DNA from: Caldilineaceae bacterium
Lineage (GTDB): Bacteria > Chloroflexota > Anaerolineae > Caldilineales > Caldilineaceae
Direction: 5' to 3'
Assembly: GCA_022824025.1 (NCBI GenBank)
Contig: JAJEBF010000060.1
Location: forward strand, 1-45,858
Length of the DNA stretch: 45,858 nt
Part shown: piece by piece, positions 25,333 through 32,559 of the stretch
Layout of the letters: every line of letters begins with the position of its first letter
Position numbering within the stretch: position 1 is the first letter of the stretch
Translations under genes and position numbers: made by a program
Notes under the pieces: model-generated
The model's input: only the letters and a program-made list of their open reading frames with translations
Databases searched by the model: none
Told to the model about the DNA's origin: nothing

Positions 25333-25693
25333 TGTTCCTTTCCTTTCTGCAAACTGGTGAACAGGCGTTCCGGTGTGCGCCGGTGTGCGCCGGTGTGAAT
25401 TCCGTCAGCAACTCCGCTGTCAACGGCGAGGCCCGCAGCCAAAACTGTTATCGGACCATGGCAATTCAGAGGAGCTGCCGGCGTTCTGCTGGAACTGATT
25501 GCCCTTTACGAATCGTGTCTTACCCTACTTTGCGACTGAATCCAACTGCGTTCACACGCCCGCAGGCCGTCGTGTACGCACATGCAACAAGCCAAAGGCG
25601 CATACCCTCTGCATTGACCCCAACCGCCCGCAAGGTGTCCTTACTCCCTATCAATCAAGCAAATGGCCCTTCTCAACCAGCAAGAGGCCCCCA
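25333..25693. other. Intergenic region upstream of the Cache lipoprotein
   Basis: About 360 bases. Contains a short tandem of CCGGTGTGCG (about 25378-25397) close to the lipoprotein start and nothing else recognised. Likely holds a promoter for the lipoprotein gene, but none could be placed with confidence. Confidence 0.4.
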
Positions 25694-25723
25694 CGAACCC
25701 CTGCAGTTCTGACCACTGCAGTT
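25694..25723 (-). repeat. Operon spacer repeat, copy 2
   Basis: CGAACCCCTGCAGTTCTGAC followed by CACTGCAGTT, the same motif and orientation as the copy at 24113. It touches the stop codon of the LplB-type permease. Confidence 0.6.
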
Positions 25724-26672
25724 AATACACTTGATAATCCGTAAACCGCGAAATCAACCGCAAACTCGCCACAATCAAAATCAGCCCCAGCACCGAACGC
25801 ACCAAACCCACCGCCGTCGCCAGACTGAACCGCGCCCCCAGCAGACCCTCGCGATAGATCCACGTGTCCAGAATGTCGCCCGTCGAATAGACCGCCGGAT
25901 TGTACAGATTCAGCACCTGGTCGAAACCGGCCGCATTAAACAACAACCCGAAGTCCAGGCACAGCACCAGCAGCAGCGTCGGCAGAACGCCCGGCAGAAT
26001 GATATACAGCACGCGCTGAAAACGGCCCGCCCCGTCGATCGCCGCCGCCTCCAGCAACTGCGGATCGATACTCGTCAGCGCCGCCAGGTACAGGATCGTC
26101 GCCCAGCCCACCTGCTGCCACAGATGGCTGGCGACCAGCGTCGGCACAAAAGTCCGGTTGTTGCCCAAAAAGATGATCGGCTGCTCCACCCCCCACCGCT
26201 GCAACAGCTGGTTGACCACGCCGGCCGAGCCCAGCATCTCCAGCATGATCCCGCCCAGCACAATCCACGACAGAAAGTAGGGCAGGTAGACCAGGCTTTG
26301 CACGCTCCGCTTGTAGAACAGTTTCCGCACCTCGTTCAGCAGCAGCGCCAGAATCACCGCGCAGAACTGCAGCGTGACAATTTTCGACGTCGCGATCACG
26401 ATCGTATTGCGGAAAATCTGCCAGAAGGAGGGGTTGTCCAGCATCAGCTGAAACTGCTTCAGCCCTACCCACTGAGATTTGGCAAAGCCCAGCGCCGGCT
26501 TGTACTCCTGAAACGCGATCCGGATCCCGTACATCGGGTAATAGCTGAGCAGCGCCAGGTGAATCAGCGCCGGGATCACCATCACGTACAGCGGCCACAG
26601 CCGCGGCAAATAGCGAACAAACCTTGAGGCCTGCTCCTTCAGATCATCTACAACCGGAGACAATGCTTGCAT
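25722..26672 (-). CDS. Sugar ABC transporter permease (LplB type)
   Basis: 316 residues if begun at the ATG at 26672 (MQALSPVVDDLKEQ). The region before it has no clear Shine-Dalgarno, and an in-frame alternative start lies 13 codons upstream. Family features: LPRLWPLYVMVIPALIHLAL in the first helix, YYPMYGIRIAFQEYKP in the periplasmic loop and the coupling motif LLEAAAIDGAGRFQRVLYII. It forms the channel with the YtcP-type permease. The ATG lies inside a short repeat (CTTTTTATTATGCAAG on this strand) that recurs about 2 kb upstream. Confidence 0.88.
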   Translation of the reverse strand: MQALSPVVDDLKEQASRFVRYLPRLWPLYVMVIPALIHLALLSYYPMYGIRIAFQEYKPALGFAKSQWVGLKQFQLMLDNPSFWQIFRNTIVIATSKIVTLQFCAVILALLLNEVRKLFYKRSVQSLVYLPYFLSWIVLGGIMLEMLGSAGVVNQLLQRWGVEQPIIFLGNNRTFVPTLVASHLWQQVGWATILYLAALTSIDPQLLEAAAIDGAGRFQRVLYIILPGVLPTLLLVLCLDFGLLFNAAGFDQVLNLYNPAVYSTGDILDTWIYREGLLGARFSLATAVGLVRSVLGLILIVASLRLISRFTDYQVY

Positions 26673-26681
26673 AATAAAAAG
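26666..26681 (+). repeat. CTTGCATAATAAAAAG repeat, copy 1
   Basis: 16-base string found again at 28809-28824. Both are followed on + by GGGC and ACTATCCACT. This copy includes the permease start codon (on -). Confidence 0.55.
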
Positions 26682-26721
26682 CAGCGGATAGCGGGCGCCC
26701 CCACTATCCACTCTCTAACCA

Positions 26722-26751
26722 CGAATCACTGCGGTTCTGACCACTGACCAC
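26722..26751 (-). repeat. Operon spacer repeat, copy 3
   Basis: CGAATCACTGCGGTTCTGAC followed by CACTGACCAC. It reaches the stop codon of the substrate-binding gene. Confidence 0.6.
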
Positions 26752-28544
26752 TACTTTGCGGCCCACCACTCGTTAATTTCCGCCAGGATCTCCTCGCCGC
26801 CCTGCGCCAGCCACGTCGTCACATACTCGTCAAACGCGTCCACGGGCACCTGGCCGGTGATGATCGCGAAGTAGGTTTCGTCCGTCAGCGTCTGCAGCTG
26901 CGTCCACTTCTCCTTCTGCAGCTCCGTCGGCGCCGCGTTCCACTCGTTGCGGATCGTGTCCTCCAGCGAGTGCTCAGCCAGGAACAGCCAGCCTTCGTCC
27001 TGCATCGTCTGCAGGCCGGTCGGGTCATCCAGCAGCAGCTCCATCATCGCGTCCCACTCGCCGCGCGGCACAGTCTCCTTGTAGTTCAGCTTCCACTGGA
27101 TAGTGTTCATGTTCGAGGTCGGGCTGATGTTGGCGCCGCCGCGCGTGTTGATGACACCGTACCCGTGCGTGCCGCCGGACAGAGGCACAACCCTGTCCTC
27201 GCCCTCGACCCACTCATAGTTGTGGCCTTCGAAACCGTGATAGCGCCGCTGCGGGCTCAGCACGATTTCCGCCTCGAAGTTCGCCTGTTTCAGAATCTTG
27301 TCAATGTGTTCCGAACCCTTGCGGAACGGGAACACGCCTGTGCGCAGCGGGCTGAAGTAGTTCTTGCCCTTGCGCACCGGGCCTGCCGGCACGTCGAACC
27401 AGTCCCAGGTAGCCTCAGGGTCGTTCGCCATGCTGCCGATCGCCCCGGCCACCACACCGCCCCAGGGGTGCGTGTAGTTCATGCCCACGCGGTTCCCCTC
27501 GACCTCGGTGCGGTTCTCCTGGTAGCCCTTCGTGAAAAAGTCGGGGCTCAGGATCTTTTTCTCGTACCAGCGCCGCACCAGGGTCAGGGCATCCTTCATC
27601 GCCGGGTCGATGCCGTCGAACTTCAGGCCGCCCTGCCCGTCCTTGGTGAAGGTGCTCACGCTCGTATACCACGACGGCAGCACGCCAAACCCGCCAAAGA
27701 CCGGCCCCAGGCCGCCGTACCAGCTCTGCAGGTCACGCGACGCCATCACGCCGACCGTCGTGCCAGGGGGGCCTGCGCCCAGGTCGTTCGTGACGAAAGC
27801 CTCGGCAACCGCCTCCATCTCCTCCAGCGTCGTCGGCGCATCCATGCCCACCTTGTCCAGCCAGTCCGTGCGGATGAACAGAATCTGCTCATCCTGGCCT
27901 GCTTGGGCAATGCTCGGGAACGCCATCTTGCGGCCGTCAATCTCCGCGTAGGCCCACAGCTGGTGATCGCCCCACTCCTGCGACTCCTTGACCCACTTCG
28001 GGTGCGCGGTCGCCTCATAGACATCGGTGATGTCCGCCACCAGGTCGCCCGCGACCATGTCCTGGAACATCCCCAGCGCGATGCCCGGCATCAGGTCCGG
28101 AATATCGCCGGCCGCCATTGCCAGGTTCATCTTCTGGTCGCGCTCCTCGCCCTGCACATACGTCCAGGGGATATCGTACTCGATGCCGAACAGCGCCTTG
28201 ATGTAGCGCAGGCTGATATTGTCGTAAATGTCGTCATCGCCCTGGAAGCGCGTATCCGCGTCGGTGCGCGTGAACGAAGTGATCGTCACCCCCGGATTCA
28301 GCGGCATTCCCTCCGGCACGTCCGGCAGCTCCGTCGTCCAGCCCTTCGCATGGTCCGGCGAGCCCGGCATCAGCCCCAGCGGTGTCAGGATCTCCTCCGC
28401 CGTCATCGCCGTCATCGGCGCCGATTCGGAAACTGTCTCCTCCACCGGCGCGGGCTCGGACGCACAGGCGGCCAGCAGCACACCGCCGCCGGCAACAGCC
28501 GCCCCCTTCATAAAGTCGCGACGTGAAACTGAAGATTTCGCCAT
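26751..28544 (-). CDS. Sugar ABC transporter substrate-binding lipoprotein (LplA-like)
   Basis: 597 residues, ATG preceded by GAGGAA. The leader SRRDFMKGAAVAGGG then VLLAAC combines a twin-arginine motif with a lipobox. An acidic linker and the extracellular solute-binding family 1 fold follow (PDLMPGIALGMFQDMVAGDL, then RKMAFPSIAQAGQDEQILFI and RTDWLDKVGMDAPTTLEEM). The size of nearly 600 residues is typical of LplA/YtcQ-like proteins, which bind complex oligosaccharides. It is the first gene of the - operon that ends with the GroEL-like gene. Confidence 0.9.
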   Translation of the reverse strand: MAKSSVSRRDFMKGAAVAGGGVLLAACASEPAPVEETVSESAPMTAMTAEEILTPLGLMPGSPDHAKGWTTELPDVPEGMPLNPGVTITSFTRTDADTRFQGDDDIYDNISLRYIKALFGIEYDIPWTYVQGEERDQKMNLAMAAGDIPDLMPGIALGMFQDMVAGDLVADITDVYEATAHPKWVKESQEWGDHQLWAYAEIDGRKMAFPSIAQAGQDEQILFIRTDWLDKVGMDAPTTLEEMEAVAEAFVTNDLGAGPPGTTVGVMASRDLQSWYGGLGPVFGGFGVLPSWYTSVSTFTKDGQGGLKFDGIDPAMKDALTLVRRWYEKKILSPDFFTKGYQENRTEVEGNRVGMNYTHPWGGVVAGAIGSMANDPEATWDWFDVPAGPVRKGKNYFSPLRTGVFPFRKGSEHIDKILKQANFEAEIVLSPQRRYHGFEGHNYEWVEGEDRVVPLSGGTHGYGVINTRGGANISPTSNMNTIQWKLNYKETVPRGEWDAMMELLLDDPTGLQTMQDEGWLFLAEHSLEDTIRNEWNAAPTELQKEKWTQLQTLTDETYFAIITGQVPVDAFDEYVTTWLAQGGEEILAEINEWWAAK

Positions 28545-28808
28545 GTTGGGTTCCTCCCTCGGCGCAAAGCCGCTATGTCTTCTATATTTGGCTGTACTCT
28601 ACTGATCGAGCGCGCTGGTCGAATCCGGTGGACAATACCGTGAGGCAACTACCGCGCGACTATAGCACGCCTCCCCCCCACTGTCAAACACGCTTCGCTC
28701 AAAGGGTCTATCCCGGCCCACCGGCCGGCGAATCTCGGAACATCACTTCAGGAACCGACACATCACACGACAATTCGAGGCCCGTCTCAACCGCCGCCAC
28801 AGAAGCTA

Positions 28809-28824
28809 CTTGCATAATAAAAAG
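28809..28824 (+). repeat. CTTGCATAATAAAAAG repeat, copy 2
   Basis: Exact second copy of the string at 26666-26681. On - it gives an ATG in the same position as in copy 1, but the frame closes after 35 codons. Confidence 0.5.
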
Positions 28825-29032
28825 TGGATTGTGGGCAACTATCCACTAACCAGGGGTCGTTGACATTTTCAAGGTGTGTCGAGAAGGCAAGTTCTTCCGG
28901 CTGCGTTCGGTGAAAAGGCGGGGTTTCAAAGCAGGCTGACGAGACACAGTTTCAGGGTAACTGCAGGAAAGGCCGGGCTGGGCACTCCCTGAACACAGGT
29001 CATGCACTCGTACGAGAACTCGTAGGGAACAG

Positions 29033-29056
29033 GTAAACGCTCGTACGAGCGTTTAC
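29033..29056. promoter_or_regulatory. Perfect 24-bp palindrome, putative operator
   Basis: GTAAACGCTCGT followed by its exact reverse complement. A smaller CTCGTACGAG palindrome lies 25 bp to the left, and GAGCGTTTGCGAG follows on the right. The form (AAACG arms, central dyad) resembles LacI- or GntR-type operators. It is about 490 bp upstream of the sugar-binding protein gene. Confidence 0.35.
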
Positions 29057-29412
29057 GAGCGTTTGCGAGAAAAAATTTTCAAGAGCCAGAACCGCGCCCA
29101 CCCGCAATGAAATAACAATTATTTGATAATCAGGGATTCAGGTGCGTTCGACTTGAAACCAAGAGTTTTCGCATGGGCTGCCGCCTGACCTCGCAGGCGT
29201 CTCGCTCGCTGTCCCTCAATCTGCAAGCTCTTGGTCAACTTTGGGATCTACATTCGAAACGATAGGGCGCTGGGCCCCTGGCGCACGGTCAGATATCGTC
29301 TGCTCCCCCACTTTCCCGCTTTCGATTGCGCGGATTTTGTCTGCTTCATTGAAATGTCAACGATTCCTAGATCGGGGCCAACCATCATGGATCACTTGCC
29401 AGCCCTTATCTA

Positions 29413-29452
29413 ACTCCGAAATCAGGTTACTTAGGTAACCTGATTTCGGAGT
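29413..29452. repeat. Head-to-head inverted IS982 ends
   Basis: ACTCCGAAATCAGGTTAC, loop TTAG, then its exact reverse complement (29435-29452). The right half is the left terminal repeat of the IS982 element; the left half is the same sequence facing outward. Confidence 0.75.
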
Positions 29453-30434
29453 AATTGAGCACCTTACCAAGCTGGTAGAATTGAAGGTCTGCAACCAAAA
29501 TTCTCCAGCAAAGAAAGGTACTCAGGGATGAGTATACTCAAACTGTTCTGTCATGTCGACAGTTTCTGTCAGTGGTTGTCCACATGGGAGCAAGCCAAGC
29601 TGTTGGGCGTGGCTCGCAAGCGAGGGCCGGCGCCGTGTTTAAGCATGAGTGAAGTAATGACGATTCTGATATGTCTTCATCGGTCGCATTACCGCGATTT
29701 CAAAGCCTACTATACGCAGCACGTCAGTAAGCACATGCGCAGTGAATTCCCTGCTCTGGTCAGTTACACGCGCTTTGTGGAGTTAATTCCATCCTCCCTG
29801 CCGACCATGTATCTCTATCTGCATGTGCGCTTTGGTCAGGGGACTGGGGTGGCATTCATTGATTCGACGCCGTTGGCTGTCTGCCATAATCGGCGCATCG
29901 GTCGCCACCGAGTCTTTGCTGGGATAGCCACGCGCGGCAAGAGCAGCATGGGGTGGTTCTATGGCTTCAAACTCCATCTGATTGTCAATGACCAGGGTGA
30001 CTTGCTGGCGGTTCACCTCACACCCGCCAACACCGATGACCGTAAACCGGTCCCACAGATGACCAAAGAACTGTGGGGGAAGCTGGTCGGCGACCGCGGC
30101 TATCTCTCCAAAACGCTCTTTGAACAACTCTTCGCACGGGGACTGCAGTTGATCACGCCGATTCGCAAAAACATGAAAAATCAACTGGTCGTTCTCGAAG
30201 ACAAGTTGCTGACGCGTAAACGTTTCATCATTGAGACCATCGTTGACCAACTCAAGAATATCTCCCAGATTCAACACACACGCCACCGCAGCCCGACCAA
30301 CTATCTCGTCAATCTCATCGCCGGTCTGATTGCTTACACTTGGCAACCCAAAAAGCCATCGCTCAATCTCTCTGAAGAAGATATGGCTCTATTGCCAACC
30401 ACCATTTAACTCCGAATTCAGGTTAGGTAAGTAA
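29427..30434 (+). mobile_element. IS982-family insertion sequence
   Basis: About 1008 bp, a standard IS982 length. Ends are near-identical inverted repeats of about 26 bp: left TTACTTAGGTAACCTGATTT and right, as reverse complement, TTACTTACCTAACCTGAATT. One intact transposase gene fills the inside. A target duplication could not be fixed because the left flank is palindromic with the end itself. It marks the left border of the accessory island. Confidence 0.8.
29528..30409 (+). CDS. IS982-family transposase
   Basis: 293 residues. The DDE catalytic regions are seen as VAFIDSTPLAVCHNRR (first Asp), KLVGDRGYLSK (second Asp) and RFIIETIVDQLKN (Glu), with the IS982 signature GWFYGFKLHLIVN between them. 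The gene has normal length and no frameshift, so the element may be active. It ends two codons inside the right inverted repeat. Confidence 0.92.
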   Translation: MSILKLFCHVDSFCQWLSTWEQAKLLGVARKRGPAPCLSMSEVMTILICLHRSHYRDFKAYYTQHVSKHMRSEFPALVSYTRFVELIPSSLPTMYLYLHVRFGQGTGVAFIDSTPLAVCHNRRIGRHRVFAGIATRGKSSMGWFYGFKLHLIVNDQGDLLAVHLTPANTDDRKPVPQMTKELWGKLVGDRGYLSKTLFEQLFARGLQLITPIRKNMKNQLVVLEDKLLTRKRFIIETIVDQLKNISQIQHTRHRSPTNYLVNLIAGLIAYTWQPKKPSLNLSEEDMALLPTTI

Positions 30435-30443
30435 GCCCCAAAC

Positions 30444-30788
30444 TCAAGTTATCGAAAACCCATCATCATCTTCAAACCGAAACACAATGATCTGTTCATC
30501 CCCATCCGCCAGCACAACCCCTTCATCGTGTACTAAAAACCTCCCGCCACGTGGATACTTACCCTTCATCCGAGTTATCCAAACTACCCTCTGCACGATC
30601 TGATCCAAAAGGGGGAATGCCCCCTCCAAATAGACCCTCTCAGACTCCGGTGTGAGACTCCAGGTTGTGAATGGCCAGACCCTTCCCGACTCATTACAAC
30701 TGAACCGCGCTGGCCAACCCCACCTAGGCTTAATCTGAACCTCACGCAAATCTTCCAGCTCTTCTGATGACACAGGCAGAATCTCCAC
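30444..30788 (-). CDS. Hypothetical protein next to the IS
   Basis: 114 residues from a GTG with GGGGAG nine bases upstream. Trp-rich, acidic C-terminus (IIVFRFEDDDGFSIT); no family recognised. The stop codon is only 10 bp from the IS982 end, so the original gene may have been longer and cut by the insertion, or the IS landed just behind it. No membrane segment or signal peptide. Confidence 0.5.
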   Translation of the reverse strand: MEILPVSSEELEDLREVQIKPRWGWPARFSCNESGRVWPFTTWSLTPESERVYLEGAFPLLDQIVQRVVWITRMKGKYPRGGRFLVHDEGVVLADGDEQIIVFRFEDDDGFSIT

Positions 30789-31234
30789 GACAAAGTTCTC
30801 CCCTAATCTTCTTAATCGTTACGATAACCCGGATCCCGTTGACAGTGGTTCCGCCCAAACCACAGTCTGCGCTCCCACGAAGTCCGGCCCTTGCACTTCC
30901 AGCACTGCGACCCTGTGACATCGACATTAGGCTGCCTAGCCGACGGAGATCCCAATCATTTAGATTTCTAAAGAAGGACGATTCCCCATAGCTACTTTCC
31001 TTATATGACTTTATGCTTGTTAGGTCTGGCCAATGGTCGACCTCTCGCCTAGATAGGTCCTTTGTTGGTGCCCTACGGCGCACGAAGGGCTAGCCAAATC
31101 TCCTCTGGTCGTTACCCTTTCCCCTTTGATGTAAGATCAGGGTGGCACGGTGCCAGATGGAAAAGTTGAACAATTACCTTCAGGGCTATACGCGCTTTGC
31201 GCCTCCTTGTTGGCTACTATATCGGTTTATGGTG
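30789..31234. other. Intergenic region, no convincing gene
   Basis: About 450 bases. An open frame on - (30742-31083) overlaps the start of the hypothetical gene, has no recognisable domain and is not called. Base composition is AT-richer than the flanking chromosome. Confidence 0.4.
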
Positions 31235-31393
31235 CTACAACCGCACTCGTGTTGGCCGAAGACCGAAAGAGCAAGAAGAGGCGCAGAAGTGACTGCATTT
31301 AAGCCGTTCAAACAGTCCCATGGTTGTTCCAAATGCGCTTTCGCACCCTCATTTTCTCCGGAAAAACTGCAATTTAGTGAATTGCGGCTGTAG
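31235..31393 (+). mobile_element. MITE-like unit, copy 1
   Basis: 159 bp starting with CTACAACCGCACTC and ending with the near reverse complement GAATTGCGGCTGTAG. No coding capacity. A second 159-bp unit follows after 8 bp. By eye about 85 percent identical to copy 2, with no length difference. Confidence 0.65.
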
Positions 31394-31401
31394 TATTAGT
31401 A

Positions 31402-31560
31402 CTACAACCGCACTCCTGCTTGCCGAAGACCGAAAGAGAAAAAAGAGGCGCGGTAGTGACTGCATTTGAGCCGTTCATACAGGTCCGTGGTTGTTCCAAA
31501 TGCGCCTTCGCACCATCATTTTTTCCAGAAGAACCGCTCATTCGTGAATTGCGGTTGTAG
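31402..31560 (+). mobile_element. MITE-like unit, copy 2
   Basis: 159 bp, CTACAACCGCACTC to GAATTGCGGTTGTAG, with about 11-15 bp inverted ends. It is followed by TATTAGGT, close to the TATTAGTA between the copies, possibly a target duplication. Confidence 0.65.
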
Positions 31561-31752
31561 TATTAGGTAGTTAGTGTAATGTACTGACAATTTCCCGCTG
31601 GCTCGTATTTGTTTGGTGATAATGAACGTGGGCATAAATGTGGTCTGGATCAGTAGATCTTTATGCGTGCAAGACAGAAAGCAATTCAACCCACAACAGA
31701 TACTTCGTCTCCTTCGTCGATCGATTAAGCTGACGTGCTGTAAACAGGGACT

Positions 31753-31769
31753 ACTTGACTCCGTCAAGT
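31753..31769. other. Short hairpin overlapping the end of the defence operon
   Basis: ACTTGAC-TCC-GTCAAGT, spanning the glycosylase stop codon. Weak candidate for the operon's 3' hairpin; no T-run follows. Confidence 0.3.
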
Positions 31770-32519
31770 GCGCCGTTCCTCCGCGCTAGACTCAAGCCTC
31801 TGGGCGAATTGGCACATCTCAGAGAGAGGGCATTCCAAGCATTTTGGGGTGTTTTGAAGACATGTTGTGGCTGCCAAATCCATGACAGCCCAATTGACAC
31901 CAACAGGGTCATCAACGTTTACAGCGGACCGAGCAGTTTTCTGAAGAAGGGGGTCGTACCGAATGTCAGCCAATTTGCGTGGGCCGTAAACTCTTTCGAG
32001 AATTCGAGCCATATTTACGTCCAAGAGCGGTTCCTTGCGCCCGTGGCACAATAAGAGAATTGCACTTGCCATGTACTGGCTGATTCCAGGAAGTCTTTCT
32101 AATGCCTCTCTGGTGGACGGCAGCCTGAATTCCATTTCGCTTAGAGCGCGTGACAGGCTGAGAAGCATGCGGGCTCTCTGACGCCAAAGTCCAATGGGTT
32201 TCAGGAGCTCGCGTAATCTACTTTCCTTCGCCACAGACAGAGATTCCCAAGACGGAAACTCTTGTAGGAAAGTGTAATAGAAGTTAGAAATGGTGACGGC
32301 TTGGGTTCTTTGAAGCAACAGCTCGGCAATTATTTTTTCATAGCACGACGAAGCACTCCTCCACGGGAAATCTCTGCGGTGAAGTTCATACCACGTTAAG
32401 AGTTTGCTGCTAAGCTCTGATGTAGAGGGCGACTCTTCATCTGGCACTTGCCGCACCTTGACGACCTTTGTCAAGACTCTCTCCTTTTCGACCAACGTGA
32501 ACAGGGTGTGCGCTAACAC
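31764..32519 (-). CDS. HhH-GPD mismatch DNA glycosylase, MIG/MutY type, with Fe-S cluster
   Basis: 251 residues from a GTG. EndoIII/MutY fold: RRDFPWR (49-54), AELLLQRTQ (65-73), helix-hairpin-helix LPGISQYMASAIL (143-155), catalytic Asp167 in LLDVNMAR, and a [4Fe-4S] loop C-x6-C-x2-C-x5-C (Cys220, 227, 230, 236). Where EndoIII has its lyase lysine, this protein has Tyr149, 18 residues before the Asp, exactly as in the Tyr126/Asp144 pair of the T:G glycosylase MIG of Methanothermobacter, which is encoded with a C5-cytosine methyltransferase. It is the last gene of an operon headed by such a methyltransferase, so repair of deaminated 5-methylcytosine is the likely job. MutY-like A:G activity is the alternative. 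Confidence 0.85.
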   Translation of the reverse strand: MLAHTLFTLVEKERVLTKVVKVRQVPDEESPSTSELSSKLLTWYELHRRDFPWRSASSCYEKIIAELLLQRTQAVTISNFYYTFLQEFPSWESLSVAKESRLRELLKPIGLWRQRARMLLSLSRALSEMEFRLPSTREALERLPGISQYMASAILLLCHGRKEPLLDVNMARILERVYGPRKLADIRYDPLLQKTARSAVNVDDPVGVNWAVMDLAATTCLQNTPKCLECPLSEMCQFAQRLESSAEERRT

Positions 32520-32559
32520 TTACCTAGACTACATGGGTAACACTGTCTGGCGGCTCTAT

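Larger units (their letters stand above)
28545..29412. other. Long upstream region of the sugar ABC operon
   Basis: About 870 bases without a convincing gene. It holds a copy of the CTTGCATAATAAAAAG repeat (28809-28824), a cluster of CTCGTACGAG palindromes (29008-29056) and the left flank of the IS982 element. The operon promoter and its operator are most likely here. Confidence 0.5.

Noticed and set aside
26970..28526. Long + frame opposite the sugar-binding protein gene
   Set aside because: Antisense shadow; the - frame has signal peptide, lipobox and family motifs.
28815..28815. Gene start inside the second CTTGCATAATAAAAAG repeat on -
   Set aside because: The frame ends after 35 codons with no recognised product.
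30742..31083. 113-codon frame on - near the IS982 element
   Set aside because: No recognisable domain, overlaps the better-supported 114-residue gene and has unusual composition; could be a decayed gene.
31142..31393. 83-codon + frame running into the first MITE-like unit
   Set aside because: It crosses the repeat boundary and has no family match; likely chance.
31235..31560. CRISPR array or retron RNA as explanation for the tandem repeats
   Set aside because: Only two units of 159 bp with no short repeat-spacer pattern, no cas genes, and no reverse transcriptase in the window.
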